Under the pieces are notes generated by a model, which searched no databases, was not told the origin of the DNA, and saw only the letters and a list, made by a program, of their open reading frames with translations. Shown here one piece after another: positions 1 to 8,746 of a DNA stretch of 64,000 bases. How positions within the stretch are numbered: position 1 is the stretch's first letter; every line of letters begins with the position of its first letter. The stretch lies in assembly GCA_050011315.1 (NCBI GenBank), contig JBEKJI010000008.1, positions 1 through 64,000 of the forward strand, given 5' to 3'. The stretch is from Fen-549 sp050011315 (GTDB lineage Bacteria; Actinomycetota; Thermoleophilia; Gaiellales; Gaiellaceae). A program made the translations under genes and the position numbers.

Positions 1-86
1 CCCGTCTCCGGCCAGATAAACCCCCCGATCTTGCAACTCGGAGGATCCGGCCTTTGTGTGCTCGCGGCTACTCAGCCGTCATAGGG

Positions 87-192
87 TCTAGCCTCGCATC
101 CACCGATCACACCCAGTCGGCGCCCCTCCGTCCCCAGACGAGCTCCCTAGCCTCGCACTCACCGATCACACCCAGTCGACGGGTCTTCATTC
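87..192. repeat. dispersed 106-bp repeat, copy A
   Basis: This stretch aligns without gaps to 57927-58032 at a constant offset of 57840. The match is strongest from about 120 to 192, where only a few positions differ. Within the copy a roughly 32-bp unit beginning CTAGCCTCGCA occurs twice (about 88-119 and 148-179). It lies upstream of the DAK2/DegV gene and has no convincing reading frame. The rest of positions 1-336 shows no gene I can support. Confidence 0.8.
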
Positions 193-336
193 TGTTAGGC
201 GCTCGTGGGGCTCTTTCGTCGCTCTTTCAGTCGATCCGCACCGTTTTCCGGGTGCCTATGCGGCCGCCTCGATTCGCGCGCAGGCGAGGCGAGCGTTAGG
301 CTGCAACTCTCTCTCGCGAGCTGGCGATAGGCGGCC

Positions 337-2115
337 ATGAGCGGTCTCGACGGAAACCAGATCTACCAGGCGTTCTATTCGGGACTGCTGAGAGTTCGCG
401 CTGCCCAGGAACGGCTGAATCACATCAACGTCTATCCGGTCGCCGACGGCGATACGGGGACGAACATCACGGCCACCCTCTCGCACGCGCTCGAGTCGGC
501 GGAGGTCTCCGAATCGGCGGGCGAGACGCTGGTCTCGGTCGCCGACGGGGCGCTGATGGGTGCGCGCGGCAACTCGGGGATCATCTTCGCCCAGTTCTTC
601 AACGGCCTCTCCGAGTCGCTCGCCCACGCGCGCGAGATCGAGATGGAAGCGTTCGTGCGCGGGGTCGAGAACGCGCGCAGCCGCGCCTACGAGGCGATCT
701 CGAATCCTCAAGAGGGGACGATCCTCTCGGTCATCCACGCCTGGGCGGAGGCGCTCCGGCGCGAGGTCGCCTCGGCGCCCTCGATAACCGAGCTCTTCTC
801 CAGAACGATGCCGCCCGTGCGGCATGCGCTCGAGCGCACCTCCGAGCAACTCGCCGTGCTCAAGGCCGCCGGCGTCGTCGATGCCGGCGCGAGCGGCTTC
901 GTCGAGTTCATCGCCGGCGTCGAGCGCTTCATCAAGCGCGGGATGCCGGCCGGAGCGCGCCTCGGGGCCAGGAAAAAGAAGGCGCGCGAAGAGATCTCCG
1001 ATGTTCACGGCGGTGAGCGGCCGGTCTTCCGCTACTGCACCGAGGCCATGGTCGTCGGGGAGACGATCGACCGCGAGGCGCTTAGAGGCGCGCTCGAGCC
1101 GCTCGGCGACAGCCTGATCGTGGCCGGGAACGACGAGCGAGCCCGCGTCCACATCCACACCGACGAGCCGGCGCAGGCGTTCGCCTCGATCGGCGCGCAC
1201 GGCCAGGTGATCCAGCCCAAGGTCGACGATATGCGCCTGCAGTACGAAGTCGTGCACGAGCGCAAGTACCCGATCGCGCTCGTGACCGACTCGGTCTGCG
1301 ACCTGCCCCAGGAGCTGATCGACCTCTACCAGATCCACGTCGTGCCGCTGCACATTCTGTTCGGGAAGAGCGAGTACCTGGACAAGCTCACGATCGACCC
1401 CGAGCTCTTCTTCTCGCTCGCCAAGCACGCGGAGATCTTCCCGACCTCCTCGCAGCCGGCGGTCGGGCTCTTCACGCGCCTCTACTCCTTCCTCTCCAGC
1501 CATTACGAGTCGGTGATCGCCGTTCACATCGCCGGCAAGCTGAGCGGCACCTACTCCACCAGCGCCCGCGCCGCCGAGTCGCTCGAGGACGGTAAGAAGA
1601 TCACGGTCGTCGACTCGCGCCACATCGCCGGCTCGGAGGGTCTGATCGTGCTGCGCGTCGCCGAGGCGATCGCGGCCGGCAGGAGTCACGACGAGATCGT
1701 GGCCGAGATCGACGGCTGGTCGAAAAAGGCCGAGCTCCTGGTCGGCGTGCACACGCTGGAGTTCCTGATCCGGGGCGGCCGCGTAACTCCGCTCGAAGGC
1801 ATGCTCGCCCGTGCGCTCAACCTCAAGCCGATCATCTCGGTGGACGAGGAGGGCAAGTCGATCCTCTACGGCAAGGCGCTGAGCATCCGCCAGAACATCG
1901 CCAAGATCGTGAAGATGACCGTCCGCATTCACGCCGAGACGCCGCTGCGCGCCTACGGGGTCCTGCACGGGCACGATCTCGCCGCCGCGAACGAGTTCGC
2001 CGCCAGGCTCGAGCGCGAACTCGGCTTCCCGCCGCTCTTCATCGAGGAGATCTCCCCGGCGGCTGCCCTGCACGCCGGCCAGGGTGCCCTCGCCGTCTCG
2101 TTGATGCGGGAGTAA
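337..2115 (+). CDS. DhaL (DAK2) - DegV fusion protein, FakA/FakB-like fatty acid kinase
   Basis: This 592-residue protein joins two parts of the bacterial fatty acid kinase system. Residues 1-200 are a DhaL/DAK2 domain with the Mg-ATP motif DGDTGTN (37-43) and GARGNSG (75-81). Residues about 230-305 resemble the middle domain of FakA. Residues about 311-592 form a complete DegV (FakB) domain, starting IALVTDSVCDLP and carrying the TSSQP lipid-head-group motif near 371. In Firmicutes FakA phosphorylates acyl chains held by a separate FakB, so this looks like both in one chain; that function is inferred. The usual FakA C-terminal domain appears to be replaced by DegV. The next gene starts 6 nt downstream, suggesting co-transcription. 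Confidence 0.9.
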   Translation: MSGLDGNQIYQAFYSGLLRVRAAQERLNHINVYPVADGDTGTNITATLSHALESAEVSESAGETLVSVADGALMGARGNSGIIFAQFFNGLSESLAHAREIEMEAFVRGVENARSRAYEAISNPQEGTILSVIHAWAEALRREVASAPSITELFSRTMPPVRHALERTSEQLAVLKAAGVVDAGASGFVEFIAGVERFIKRGMPAGARLGARKKKAREEISDVHGGERPVFRYCTEAMVVGETIDREALRGALEPLGDSLIVAGNDERARVHIHTDEPAQAFASIGAHGQVIQPKVDDMRLQYEVVHERKYPIALVTDSVCDLPQELIDLYQIHVVPLHILFGKSEYLDKLTIDPELFFSLAKHAEIFPTSSQPAVGLFTRLYSFLSSHYESVIAVHIAGKLSGTYSTSARAAESLEDGKKITVVDSRHIAGSEGLIVLRVAEAIAAGRSHDEIVAEIDGWSKKAELLVGVHTLEFLIRGGRVTPLEGMLARALNLKPIISVDEEGKSILYGKALSIRQNIAKIVKMTVRIHAETPLRAYGVLHGHDLAAANEFAARLERELGFPPLFIEEISPAAALHAGQGALAVSLMRE

Positions 2116-2121
2116 CGCACG

Positions 2122-3090
2122 ATGCAAGCGATCGTGAACGTCAAGTACGGCTCGCCGGATCGCCTCGAGCTGCGAGAGATCGACAAGCCGGCGGTCGGCG
2201 ATAACGGCGTGCTCGTGCGTGTCCGGGCGGCTTCCCTCAACCCCTACGACTGGCACTTCATGCGCGGCCTGCCGTACGTCATGCGCCTGATGGTGGGCCT
2301 GCGAAGACCGAAGCAGAGCGTTCGTGGCGTCGACGTGGCGGGGCGCGTCGAGGCGGTCGGCAAGAACGTGACCCGGTTTCGTCCGGGCGATGAGGTTTTC
2401 GGCGCGGGGCGGAGCGGCGCCCTTGCCGAGTACGTGCGCGGCGGAGAGAACGACTTCGCGCCGAAGCCGGCGGCGCTCTCGTTCGAGCAAGCCGCGGCCC
2501 TGCCGATGGCGGGATGCACCGCCCTCCAGGCTGTTCGCGACTCGGGGCAGCTTCAGCCAGGGCAGAGCGTTCTGGTCAACGGTGCCGCGGGAGGCGTGGG
2601 CACCTTCGCCGTGCAGATCGCGAAGGCGTTCGCCGGCGAGGTGACCGGCGTCTGCAGCACGGGGAAGGTAGACATGGTCCGCTCGATCGGCGCCGACAAC
2701 GTCGTCGACTACACCGTGGAAGACTTCACCCGTAAGGGCCGGCGGTACGACCTGATCATCGACACCGTCGGGAATCGCTCGCTGACAGCCCTCAAACGCT
2801 CATTGACCCCCAAGGGGACTCTCGTGCTCCTTGGCGGAGGGGGCGGCCGCCTGCTTGGGCCGCTGCCTCTCCTGCTCAGAGCGCGCGTCCTGTCGCGGTT
2901 CGTGGGCCAGCGGTTACTCTCGTTCCTGGCGCAGCTCAACAACGAGGATCTGGTCGTTTTGAAGGAGCTGGTCGAAGCCGGGAAGATCGCGCCGGTCATC
3001 GATCGAACGTACCTGCTGAGCGAGGCGCCTGAGGCGATCCGCCATCTCGAAGCGGGACACGCTCGCGGCAAAATCGTCGTCACGGTGTAA
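2122..3090 (+). CDS. NAD(P)-dependent medium-chain alcohol dehydrogenase / quinone oxidoreductase
   Basis: This 322-residue protein is a zinc-independent medium-chain dehydrogenase/reductase of the quinone oxidoreductase type. The N-terminal GroES-like half contains SLNPYDWHFMRG and the VRGVDVAGRVEAVG segment. The Rossmann half carries the NAD(P)-binding GAAGGVGTFAVQ motif near residue 155. No structural-zinc cysteine cluster is visible. The substrate cannot be told from sequence. A GGGAG Shine-Dalgarno lies 8 nt before the ATG and overlaps the stop region of the DAK2/DegV gene, so the two are probably translated from one transcript. Confidence 0.9.
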   Translation: MQAIVNVKYGSPDRLELREIDKPAVGDNGVLVRVRAASLNPYDWHFMRGLPYVMRLMVGLRRPKQSVRGVDVAGRVEAVGKNVTRFRPGDEVFGAGRSGALAEYVRGGENDFAPKPAALSFEQAAALPMAGCTALQAVRDSGQLQPGQSVLVNGAAGGVGTFAVQIAKAFAGEVTGVCSTGKVDMVRSIGADNVVDYTVEDFTRKGRRYDLIIDTVGNRSLTALKRSLTPKGTLVLLGGGGGRLLGPLPLLLRARVLSRFVGQRLLSFLAQLNNEDLVVLKELVEAGKIAPVIDRTYLLSEAPEAIRHLEAGHARGKIVVTV

Positions 3091-3132
3091 ACGGGAGTCA
3101 GCGCCCGCGCCGCACCTTTTCGCGACCGGCTT

Positions 3133-3894
3133 CTACCTCCGCCGCGGCAGCGGCACGAGGACGCTCGTACGGCGTCGGTACTCGCGGTAGTCGGGGTCGT
3201 CGCCGAAGCGCGCCTCGGCGCTCTTCTCGAGCATCGGGATCCCGCTCACGAACAGGAGCAAGAGGGTGATGAAAGCAGGCCCGGCCGCGGTCAGGAACGC
3301 GAGCCCGTGCAGAAACGGAATCGCGAAGACGAAGATCCCCCACCACACGAGCATCTCACCGAAGTAGTTAGGGTGGCGGGAGTAGCGCCAGAGGCCGTTC
3401 GTGGCGAAGCGCTCGCTCGTTTTCTTGGAAGCGGACTTCTGGGCATCGCTCAGCCACTCGACGGCGAGGCCTACAAGCCAGACCGCCCCGCCGACGATCG
3501 CCCAGGCGCCGAGAGCGGGTGCTTCCTCGCGGCTCAGCAGATAGCTCACCGGCAGCATCACGATCGCAACCGTGATCGCCTGCAGGAACCAGAAGCGGGC
3601 AAAGCGGAGCGGCCTTCCTCGGATGCCGTCGAAACGGTGATCGACCTTGACCCGGAGGATACGGCCGAAGAGATAGGCGCCGAGGCGAACGGCCCAGACG
3701 AGCACGAAGGCGGCGGCGATCAGCTGGGCGGCCGAGTAGGCGCCGTCGAGCAGCGGCAACCCGATCGCCAGGGCGGCGAAGGAAAGGCTGTAGGAGAGAT
3801 CGGTGACGACGTCGGTCCTCCGCACCGCCGCCACGGCGAAGAAGACGGTGTTCACCGCCAGGCTGATCGCAAAGGAGACGAGGATGCTGGTCAC
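3133..3894 (-). CDS. DUF1295 membrane protein (steroid 5-alpha-reductase-like)
   Basis: This 253-residue protein has about six hydrophobic segments and the signature RYSRHPNYFGEMLVWWG near residues 173-189, which is typical of the DUF1295 / steroid 5-alpha reductase C-terminal superfamily. Related enzymes are NADPH-dependent reductases or isoprenylcysteine methyltransferases, but the substrate here is unknown. It converges on the oxidoreductase, with about 40 nt between the two ends. It is followed upstream by the HAD gene on the same strand, 24 nt away, so the HAD gene, probably first, and this gene may share a transcript. Confidence 0.85.
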   Translation of the reverse strand: MTSILVSFAISLAVNTVFFAVAAVRRTDVVTDLSYSLSFAALAIGLPLLDGAYSAAQLIAAAFVLVWAVRLGAYLFGRILRVKVDHRFDGIRGRPLRFARFWFLQAITVAIVMLPVSYLLSREEAPALGAWAIVGGAVWLVGLAVEWLSDAQKSASKKTSERFATNGLWRYSRHPNYFGEMLVWWGIFVFAIPFLHGLAFLTAAGPAFITLLLLFVSGIPMLEKSAEARFGDDPDYREYRRRTSVLVPLPRRR

Positions 3895-3918
3895 TTTGTC
3901 GGCTCCCGGCGGACGCGA

Positions 3919-4650
3919 CTACTCCTCGAGCAGCTGCGCGAGATCGCTTGAGACGATGTCGGCTCCGGCTTTGCGCAGGTCGTCACCGTGCCCCGTACGG
4001 TCGACGCCGATCACGAGCGCGAACCCTCCGCGCCTGCCGGCCTCGACTCCGGCCAGTGCGTCCTCGACGATCGCCGCCTGATCGGGCGTGGCCCCGAGCC
4101 TCCTTGCCGCCTCGAGAAAGACGGCCGGGTCGGGCTTTCCGGCGAGTCCGAGCTCCGCGGCGACGACGCCGTCGACCCTGGTCTCGAAGAGATCCTCGAC
4201 GCCCGCGGCGCGCAGCACCGGCCGGCAGTTGCGACTGGCCGAGATGACGGCCGTGCGGATCCCGCGCCGGTGCAGGCCTTCGATGAACGCGATCGTGTCG
4301 GGGAAGACCGTGACCCCGTTCTCGTCCAGATGGCGCTGGAACTCCTCGTTCTTCCGGTTTCCGAGCCCGCAGATCGTCTCGCGCTCGGGCGGGTCGTCGG
4401 GCGAGCCGTACGGAATCGAGATGTCGCGCGATTCGAGGAAGCTCTTGACGCCGTCGTAGCGCGGCTTGCCGTCTACGTAACGGCGATAGTCGCCCGGCTC
4501 GAACGGGCGTAGGTCCTCCCCGGAAGCGCCGGGGCGCGAGCGGAGGAAATCGTCGAACATGCGCGTCCAGGCCGCGGCGTGAACCGAGGCGGTGTCGGTA
4601 ATGACCCCGTCGAGGTCGAAAACGCAGGCCTGGATTTCCTTGGGGATCAC
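3919..4650 (-). CDS. HAD-superfamily hydrolase, beta-phosphoglucomutase family
   Basis: The protein has 243 residues. It carries motif I FDLDGVITDTA with the nucleophile and acid/base Asp12 and Asp14, and a later VISASRNC segment (motif II). KPDPAVFLEAARRLG and VEDALAGVEAG give motifs III and IV. This pattern fits the beta-phosphoglucomutase-like subfamily; the actual sugar phosphate is unknown. I place the start at a GTG (4650) because GGAGG sits 4 nt upstream of it. A longer frame beginning at 4707 has no such site and adds only unrelated residues. Confidence 0.88.
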   Translation of the reverse strand: MIPKEIQACVFDLDGVITDTASVHAAAWTRMFDDFLRSRPGASGEDLRPFEPGDYRRYVDGKPRYDGVKSFLESRDISIPYGSPDDPPERETICGLGNRKNEEFQRHLDENGVTVFPDTIAFIEGLHRRGIRTAVISASRNCRPVLRAAGVEDLFETRVDGVVAAELGLAGKPDPAVFLEAARRLGATPDQAAIVEDALAGVEAGRRGGFALVIGVDRTGHGDDLRKAGADIVSSDLAQLLEE

Positions 4651-4745
4651 GGTTCCTCCTTCGCCGGTCGCGTTCGATCTAGCGACGTAATCGGCGAGGT
4701 CGCCCATCCTAACTCGACCGCGATCGCTGGCTGCAGAGAGTCCGG

Positions 4746-5765
4746 CTAGGCGAGGTGGCTGAATACCGTGACGCCGAGGAAGGCCGCGAAGCCGAGCACC
4801 GTGGCGGTGCCGGCGAACGCCAGCGTCACGCGCCGCAGCCGCGGTGAACGGAACCGAGCGAGCATGAGTGCTCCCGCCAGGCCGAAGCCGAGGCTCGCCA
4901 GAGCCTCGACGGCGTGGAAGGCGAGACCGGCCGTGAGCGCCTTCGTGAAGTCGACGCCTCTGCTCTGGAGCGCGGCGGCGACGGCGGCGCTGGTCATGCC
5001 GATGTTCCCGGGCGTCAGCGGAACCAGGCCGGCGAGGTCGAGCGCCGGAACGATGATCAGGGCGGACGCGAGCGGTGACGGGATCCCTAGCGATATCAAT
5101 ATCGCCGCAACGGCCGCCAGGCGGGCGAGCATGCCTGCGAGCACCCAGCCGGCGAGCTGCGCCGACCCGCGCCGGGAATGCGCGAGCGTGCGGAAGGCGT
5201 CGAGCAGATGCTGCGCGTGATTGGCGAAGGGGAGCCTGCGTGTGACCAGAGAGAGCACGGCCACCAGCACCACGCCGCCCGCGAGGGCAACGATCGGCCA
5301 GATAGGGATGGTCTGGCTAGCCGAGGCGGCGACAACGATCGCCACCAGCATGACCAGCTTCATCGCGCCGATCGCCGCGAAGATGCCGCCAGAGGTCCAG
5401 AGCCGGTCGGGCCCGTCCAGCGAGCGCGAGAAGAGCGCGATCCGAGCCGCGTCGCCGAGGCGCGCAGGGGAGACCGAGTTCACCAACGAGCCGATCCCGA
5501 AGCGGGCCAGAGCCTGAGTGCGGCTGATCTCGGCGCCGCACTGCCGGAAGGCGCACCGCCATGCCCCTGCCGTAAAGACAAGCGTGCCTAGGAACGAGGC
5601 GCCTGCGATCCAGAGCCAGAGCGGTCGCGCATCACCGATCCTCGTCGCCGTCTCGTCGATCCTCGTACCGAGGGCGTTCGGAATCATTAGTACTACGACG
5701 AGTGCCAGGAGTCCGACAGCCACGCCCGCTAGCACCCGACGATAAGTACGAAAAGAGACAGGCAT
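4746..5765 (-). CDS. LPG-synthase-TM / flippase-like membrane protein (UPF0104 type)
   Basis: This 339-residue protein has seven or eight hydrophobic helices. It shows the features of the lysylphosphatidylglycerol synthase transmembrane family: a central GIGSLVNSVSPARLGDAAR segment and a C-terminal PLTPGNIGMTSA segment. Members are membrane proteins suspected of moving lipid-linked intermediates; the soluble aminoacyl-transferase domain of MprF is absent. It is separated by about 95 nt from the HAD gene on the same strand. A second member of the same family lies at 45580-46638, there directly coupled to a glycosyltransferase. Confidence 0.85.
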   Translation of the reverse strand: MPVSFRTYRRVLAGVAVGLLALVVVLMIPNALGTRIDETATRIGDARPLWLWIAGASFLGTLVFTAGAWRCAFRQCGAEISRTQALARFGIGSLVNSVSPARLGDAARIALFSRSLDGPDRLWTSGGIFAAIGAMKLVMLVAIVVAASASQTIPIWPIVALAGGVVLVAVLSLVTRRLPFANHAQHLLDAFRTLAHSRRGSAQLAGWVLAGMLARLAAVAAILISLGIPSPLASALIIVPALDLAGLVPLTPGNIGMTSAAVAAALQSRGVDFTKALTAGLAFHAVEALASLGFGLAGALMLARFRSPRLRRVTLAFAGTATVLGFAAFLGVTVFSHLA

Positions 5766-5781
5766 TCAATTCGCGCCCGAA

Positions 5782-5818
5782 TAGGGTCTCTCTCGGTATC
5801 GGCAGGAGTGAGCCCTAC
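5782..5818. repeat. degenerate hairpin resembling the termini of the 161-bp repeat family
   Basis: A TAGGGTCTCTCTC segment at the left is partly complementary to GAGTGAGCCCTA at the right. The ends therefore resemble the TAGGGC...GCCCTA termini of the 161-bp family with almost all of the interior missing. The similarity is short and may be coincidental. Confidence 0.35.
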
Positions 5819-5946
5819 GTGAGAGGCACTGGCGGCTACCGTTTCTGCGCCGGCGCTGGAGGGGTAGTTGCGATGGCATCTCGCCCGCCTGGCAGGAATG
5901 TGCTCAAAGCTTCACTCTTCTGCCCCCGAGACACTTTTAAAGACGA

Positions 5947-5974
5947 CCCGCGGCTTGGTGCGCCGAGCCGCGGG
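5947..5974. other. perfect 9-bp stem-loop in the divergent spacer
   Basis: CCCGCGGCT at 5947-5955 pairs perfectly with AGCCGCGGG at 5966-5974 across a 10-nt loop. It lies between the divergent flippase-like and PD40 lipoprotein genes, about 50 nt before the ATG of the latter. No T-tract follows on the plus strand. It could be a 5' leader hairpin or an operator; nothing in the sequence decides. Confidence 0.5.
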
Positions 5975-6025
5975 CGTGCGTTTCGTCGCGCAGACCGTTG
6001 CTCGAGCTGCTGGAATGACGTCGCC

Positions 6026-6940
6026 ATGGCCGTTCGCCGATGCTCGCTTGTAGCCTCGATTCTTCTGATTCCAGCGCTTCTCGGCGCCTGCGGATCCGGA
6101 TCCCGCCAGCGCTCACTGCCGCCTCCCCTGCCGTCGGCCGGGACGATCGGAGTCACCTATGACGGCGCGCTCTGGCTGCTTGCCGTCGACGGCTCGAGCG
6201 AGCATCAGATTCAGTTCGGCTCCGACTGGGCCGGAGAGGCGGCCTTGTCTCCGAACGGGCGCCGGGTGGTCTTCGACACGACCAACGGCATCTGGACCGC
6301 GTCCTCGGCCGGCGGGCAGGCGAGGCTGGTGCGCGGGCTACCTCCCGCGCTGATGCGCCCGAGCTTCGACGCCGGCTGGGCGCCGGACAGCCGCTCGATC
6401 GTCTTTGCGGGCGAGGAGGGGATCTACCGGACCGATCCGAGCCGGAAAGGCCCGGCGCAGCTTCTGTTCCGCGACGCGAGCGCCACCGAGCCCAAGTGGT
6501 CGGGCGACGGGTCTCTGATCGCCTTCGTACGGGGTCGCTCGGCCCGTCCCGATCAGCGGGCGATCTGGGTGATGGGCGCGGACGGGAGTCACCCTCGCTT
6601 CCTCGTGCGCGGAGATGATCCCTCCTTCTCTCCCGATGGAACCACGGTGGCCTTCAGTGGCGCCGAAGGCGTCTACGCGCTCGGGCTCTCGGGAGGAGCG
6701 CCGCGGCTGCTCGTGCGCCACGGCTACCAGCCCGTCTGGTCGCCCCACGGCGTCTACCTCGCCTACAAGCGCCAGACGAGTAACTGCGGCGAGGCGGGCT
6801 GCCACGAGCGGGTCTGGATCGTTCCCAGATCGGGCGGGGCGGCCACGATGCTAAAGCCCGAGTTCTTCGAGAGCGGAGATCTGACCTGGACGAGCGCGGC
6901 TCCGCCGGAGAAGACGGTCTCGATCAGCCTGCCCGATTAG
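6026..6940 (+). CDS. TolB/PD40-type beta-propeller lipoprotein
   Basis: The protein has 304 residues from the chosen ATG. It starts with a lipoprotein signal peptide: a short basic n-region, a hydrophobic stretch and the lipobox LLGAC, so the mature protein should be membrane-anchored outside the cell. The rest consists of PD40/WD40-like blades such as LSPNGRRVVFDT, APDSRSIVFAG, WSGDGSLIAFVRG and FSPDGTTVAFSG. Such propellers usually mediate binding; no catalytic domain is visible. The open frame extends upstream to 5702, but that part would overlap the divergent promoter region and lacks signal-peptide character, so I chose 6026. Confidence 0.82.
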   Translation: MAVRRCSLVASILLIPALLGACGSGSRQRSLPPPLPSAGTIGVTYDGALWLLAVDGSSEHQIQFGSDWAGEAALSPNGRRVVFDTTNGIWTASSAGGQARLVRGLPPALMRPSFDAGWAPDSRSIVFAGEEGIYRTDPSRKGPAQLLFRDASATEPKWSGDGSLIAFVRGRSARPDQRAIWVMGADGSHPRFLVRGDDPSFSPDGTTVAFSGAEGVYALGLSGGAPRLLVRHGYQPVWSPHGVYLAYKRQTSNCGEAGCHERVWIVPRSGGAATMLKPEFFESGDLTWTSAAPPEKTVSISLPD

Positions 6941-6961
6941 GAAAACGCCGGGGGTGCAAGC

Positions 6962-7192
6962 TCAGGCGGCCGAGGAGACGAGCGGCCGCCGGAACTCGAG
7001 CTGGCGGTTGGTCGCATACGCGTAGGGGTGACGGAAGACCTCCATCGCCTCGCCCGGCTCGACCTCCATCGCGAATTCCTCGCCTTCCGCTTCGTCGACG
7101 ACGACGACCGCGAGCTGGTCCGACTCCGGGCTCCAAAGAAGTGAGACCTCAAAGCCGTCTACGGCACGGTAGTTGAGCTCTTTCAGCGTCAT
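6962..7192 (-). CDS. small conserved-looking hypothetical protein
   Basis: This 76-residue acidic protein begins MTLKELNYRAVDGFEVSLLW and contains LAVVVVDEAEGEEFAMEVEPGEAMEVFRHPYAYA. It looks like a compact beta-rich domain without signal peptide or membrane segment. I do not recognise a named family. Its amino-acid composition is balanced and unlike the Arg/Ser/Pro-rich shadows of this GC-rich DNA, which supports it as real. It converges on the PD40 lipoprotein with 21 nt between the stops. Confidence 0.7.
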   Translation of the reverse strand: MTLKELNYRAVDGFEVSLLWSPESDQLAVVVVDEAEGEEFAMEVEPGEAMEVFRHPYAYATNRQLEFRRPLVSSAA

Positions 7193-7671
7193 CTTGTCGC
7201 GGTAGTCGGTGTACGTCTTTCTATCCTGAGGGTCGCATCGGCGAAACCCGCTCGGGAATGCGGTTTCTGCTGATTCGCGTGCGGTCGATGCCGCGGAGAT
7301 CCTCTCTCACTTCCTCGGCCGGCGGCTCCTCCCGGCCGGGCGCGGCCGGCCTACGGAGCCGCCTGACACCGCTGACCGCACTTCGCTCTCCGGAGCCGTG
7401 TGTCGACAGTGTCTCCTCCGGCGAAGCGCGGCCAGCGGCGCCCCGAGAAAGCGAGAGGGCAATTCGTTCCTGTCCGGACCCGATCTCGGCCAACGGCGCC
7501 TACTGCCAGAACGTCTACCTAGTCACAGGCGACGACACGGCGACGAACGAGTCGAACGGCACCGTCAACCTCGACGAGCTAGGGCGGCGCCTGGCGGAGA
7601 CGGCGCCGTCTTCCACCTAGGCGCCCGCTCTGATCGGGGGCCGATTCGGTTGCGGCCGTTGCTTCGGGCGC
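7193..7671. other. 479-nt spacer without a supportable gene
   Basis: A plus-strand frame at 7258-7620 ends in a stretch that looks protein-like (NGAYCQNVYLVTGDDTATNE, roughly 7492-7551). Its first 75 residues are Arg/Ser/Pro-rich like non-coding frames, and no ribosome binding site precedes it. It may be the tail of a decayed gene. A minus-strand frame at 7221-7493 looks equally unconvincing. Confidence 0.4.
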
Positions 7672-8610
7672 TCAGCTCCGCGGTTGCGGAAGATCCATGT
7701 GCTCGAAGTGCGTCATGCGCCGGAACTCGTTGAAGCGCGACTCGATCTCGGGGGTGGTGAGGCGGGCGACGCGCTCGGTGCCGAACTCCTCGACGTTGAA
7801 GGAGGCCAGCGTCGAGCCGTAGACCATGGCGGCTCGAACCAGTTCCTCGGTCAGCTTGCTCCCGGCGTGGGCGGCGAGGAAGCCGGCGAATCCACCGGCA
7901 AAGCTGTCGCCGGCGCCGGTCGGATCGGTGACGCTCTCGAGCGGGTAGGCCGGCAGCGAGAAGAACCCCTCCTCGGTGAAGAGCGCTGCGCCGTACTCGC
8001 CCTGCTTGACCACGATCACGCTCGGGCCCCACTCGCGGATGCGCCTGGCCGCGCGGCTCAGGTTCGCCTCGTCGGTGAGCTGGCGCACCTCGGCGTCGTT
8101 GAGCAGCACGGCGTCGACCAGCTTGATCGCCTCGACGAGCGAGTCGCGCGTGTTCTCGATCCAGTAGTTCATCGAGTCGAGCGCGGCGAAGCTGGCCCCA
8201 GGGCACTGCTCGCGCACCTGCCGCTGCAGTTCGGGCTGGATGTTGGCCAGGAAGAGCGCCTCCGAGGAGCGCGAGAGATCGGAGAGCTTGGGCTGGAAGT
8301 CGGCGAAGACGTTCAGGCGCGTCTCCAGTGTCTTGGCGATGTTCAGGTCGAAGTCGTAGTGCCCGCGCCAGAAGAAGGTCTCGCCGCCCGGAACCACCTC
8401 GACGTCGCGAATGTCGATCCCGCGTCCTTCGAGCACCGCCCGCTCGGGCTCGCCGAAGTCGTCACCCACGACTCCTACCAGTCGCACCTGGGTGAAATAG
8501 CTGGCCGCGAGCGAAAAGTGCACGGCCGAGCCGCCGAGCACGCGCTCCCGCACTCCGAAGGGAGTGGCGATGCTGTCGAATGCGACCGAGCCGACGACGG
8601 TTAGGGCCAT
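7672..8610 (-). CDS. PfkB-family sugar kinase
   Basis: This 312-residue protein is a ribokinase/PfkB-type carbohydrate kinase. It has the N-terminal GGSAVHFSLAASYF segment, VGVVGDDFGE, a central LLNDAEVRQLTDE region, VIVVKQGEYGAALF, and the C-terminal signature DPTGAGDSFAGGFAGFLA containing the anion hole and catalytic Asp. The substrate is not predictable; adenosine and nucleoside kinases also belong here. It begins with ATG 8 nt after a TAAGCT box on its own strand, so the message is probably leaderless. An internally deleted copy of the 161-bp repeat starts right at that box. Confidence 0.9.
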   Translation of the reverse strand: MALTVVGSVAFDSIATPFGVRERVLGGSAVHFSLAASYFTQVRLVGVVGDDFGEPERAVLEGRGIDIRDVEVVPGGETFFWRGHYDFDLNIAKTLETRLNVFADFQPKLSDLSRSSEALFLANIQPELQRQVREQCPGASFAALDSMNYWIENTRDSLVEAIKLVDAVLLNDAEVRQLTDEANLSRAARRIREWGPSVIVVKQGEYGAALFTEEGFFSLPAYPLESVTDPTGAGDSFAGGFAGFLAAHAGSKLTEELVRAAMVYGSTLASFNVEEFGTERVARLTTPEIESRFNEFRRMTHFEHMDLPQPRS

Positions 8611-8618
8611 CGCCCCGA

Positions 8619-8624
8619 AGCTTA
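8619..8624 (-). promoter_or_regulatory. -10 box TAAGCT of the PfkB kinase gene (leaderless)
   Basis: TAAGCT on the minus strand ends 8 nt before the ATG at 8610. No Shine-Dalgarno fits between them, as in the other TANNNT-start arrangements in this window. Confidence 0.55.
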
Positions 8625-8669
8625 GAGCCTGTTCCGCCAGGCCTGCACATCCCTGCCGGGAAAGGCTCT
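8624..8669. repeat. internally deleted copy of the 161-bp repeat family
   Basis: AGAGCCTGTTCCG at the left end is nearly the inverse of CCGGGAAAGGCTCT at the right end. The few bases between them match the inner flanks of the full-length copies (aggcctgcac and atccct). It therefore looks like a 161-bp element that has lost its middle. Confidence 0.7.
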
Positions 8670-8746
8670 ATTCGGTGCGAGGCCTCGAATAGCTCGCGAA
8701 CGAACGCTGCGAGGATCGGGCGCTCGCAAGTAACGTATATGGGCGT

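Noticed and set aside
256..2490. 744-codon minus-strand open frame opposite the DhaL-DegV and oxidoreductase genes
   Set aside because: It spans two clear plus-strand genes, is Arg/Asp/Leu-rich without any domain, and is the expected antisense shadow in GC-rich DNA.
7258..7620. 120-codon frame after the PfkB kinase gene
   Set aside because: Only the last about 40 codons look protein-like and no start signal is present; described as a possible remnant instead.
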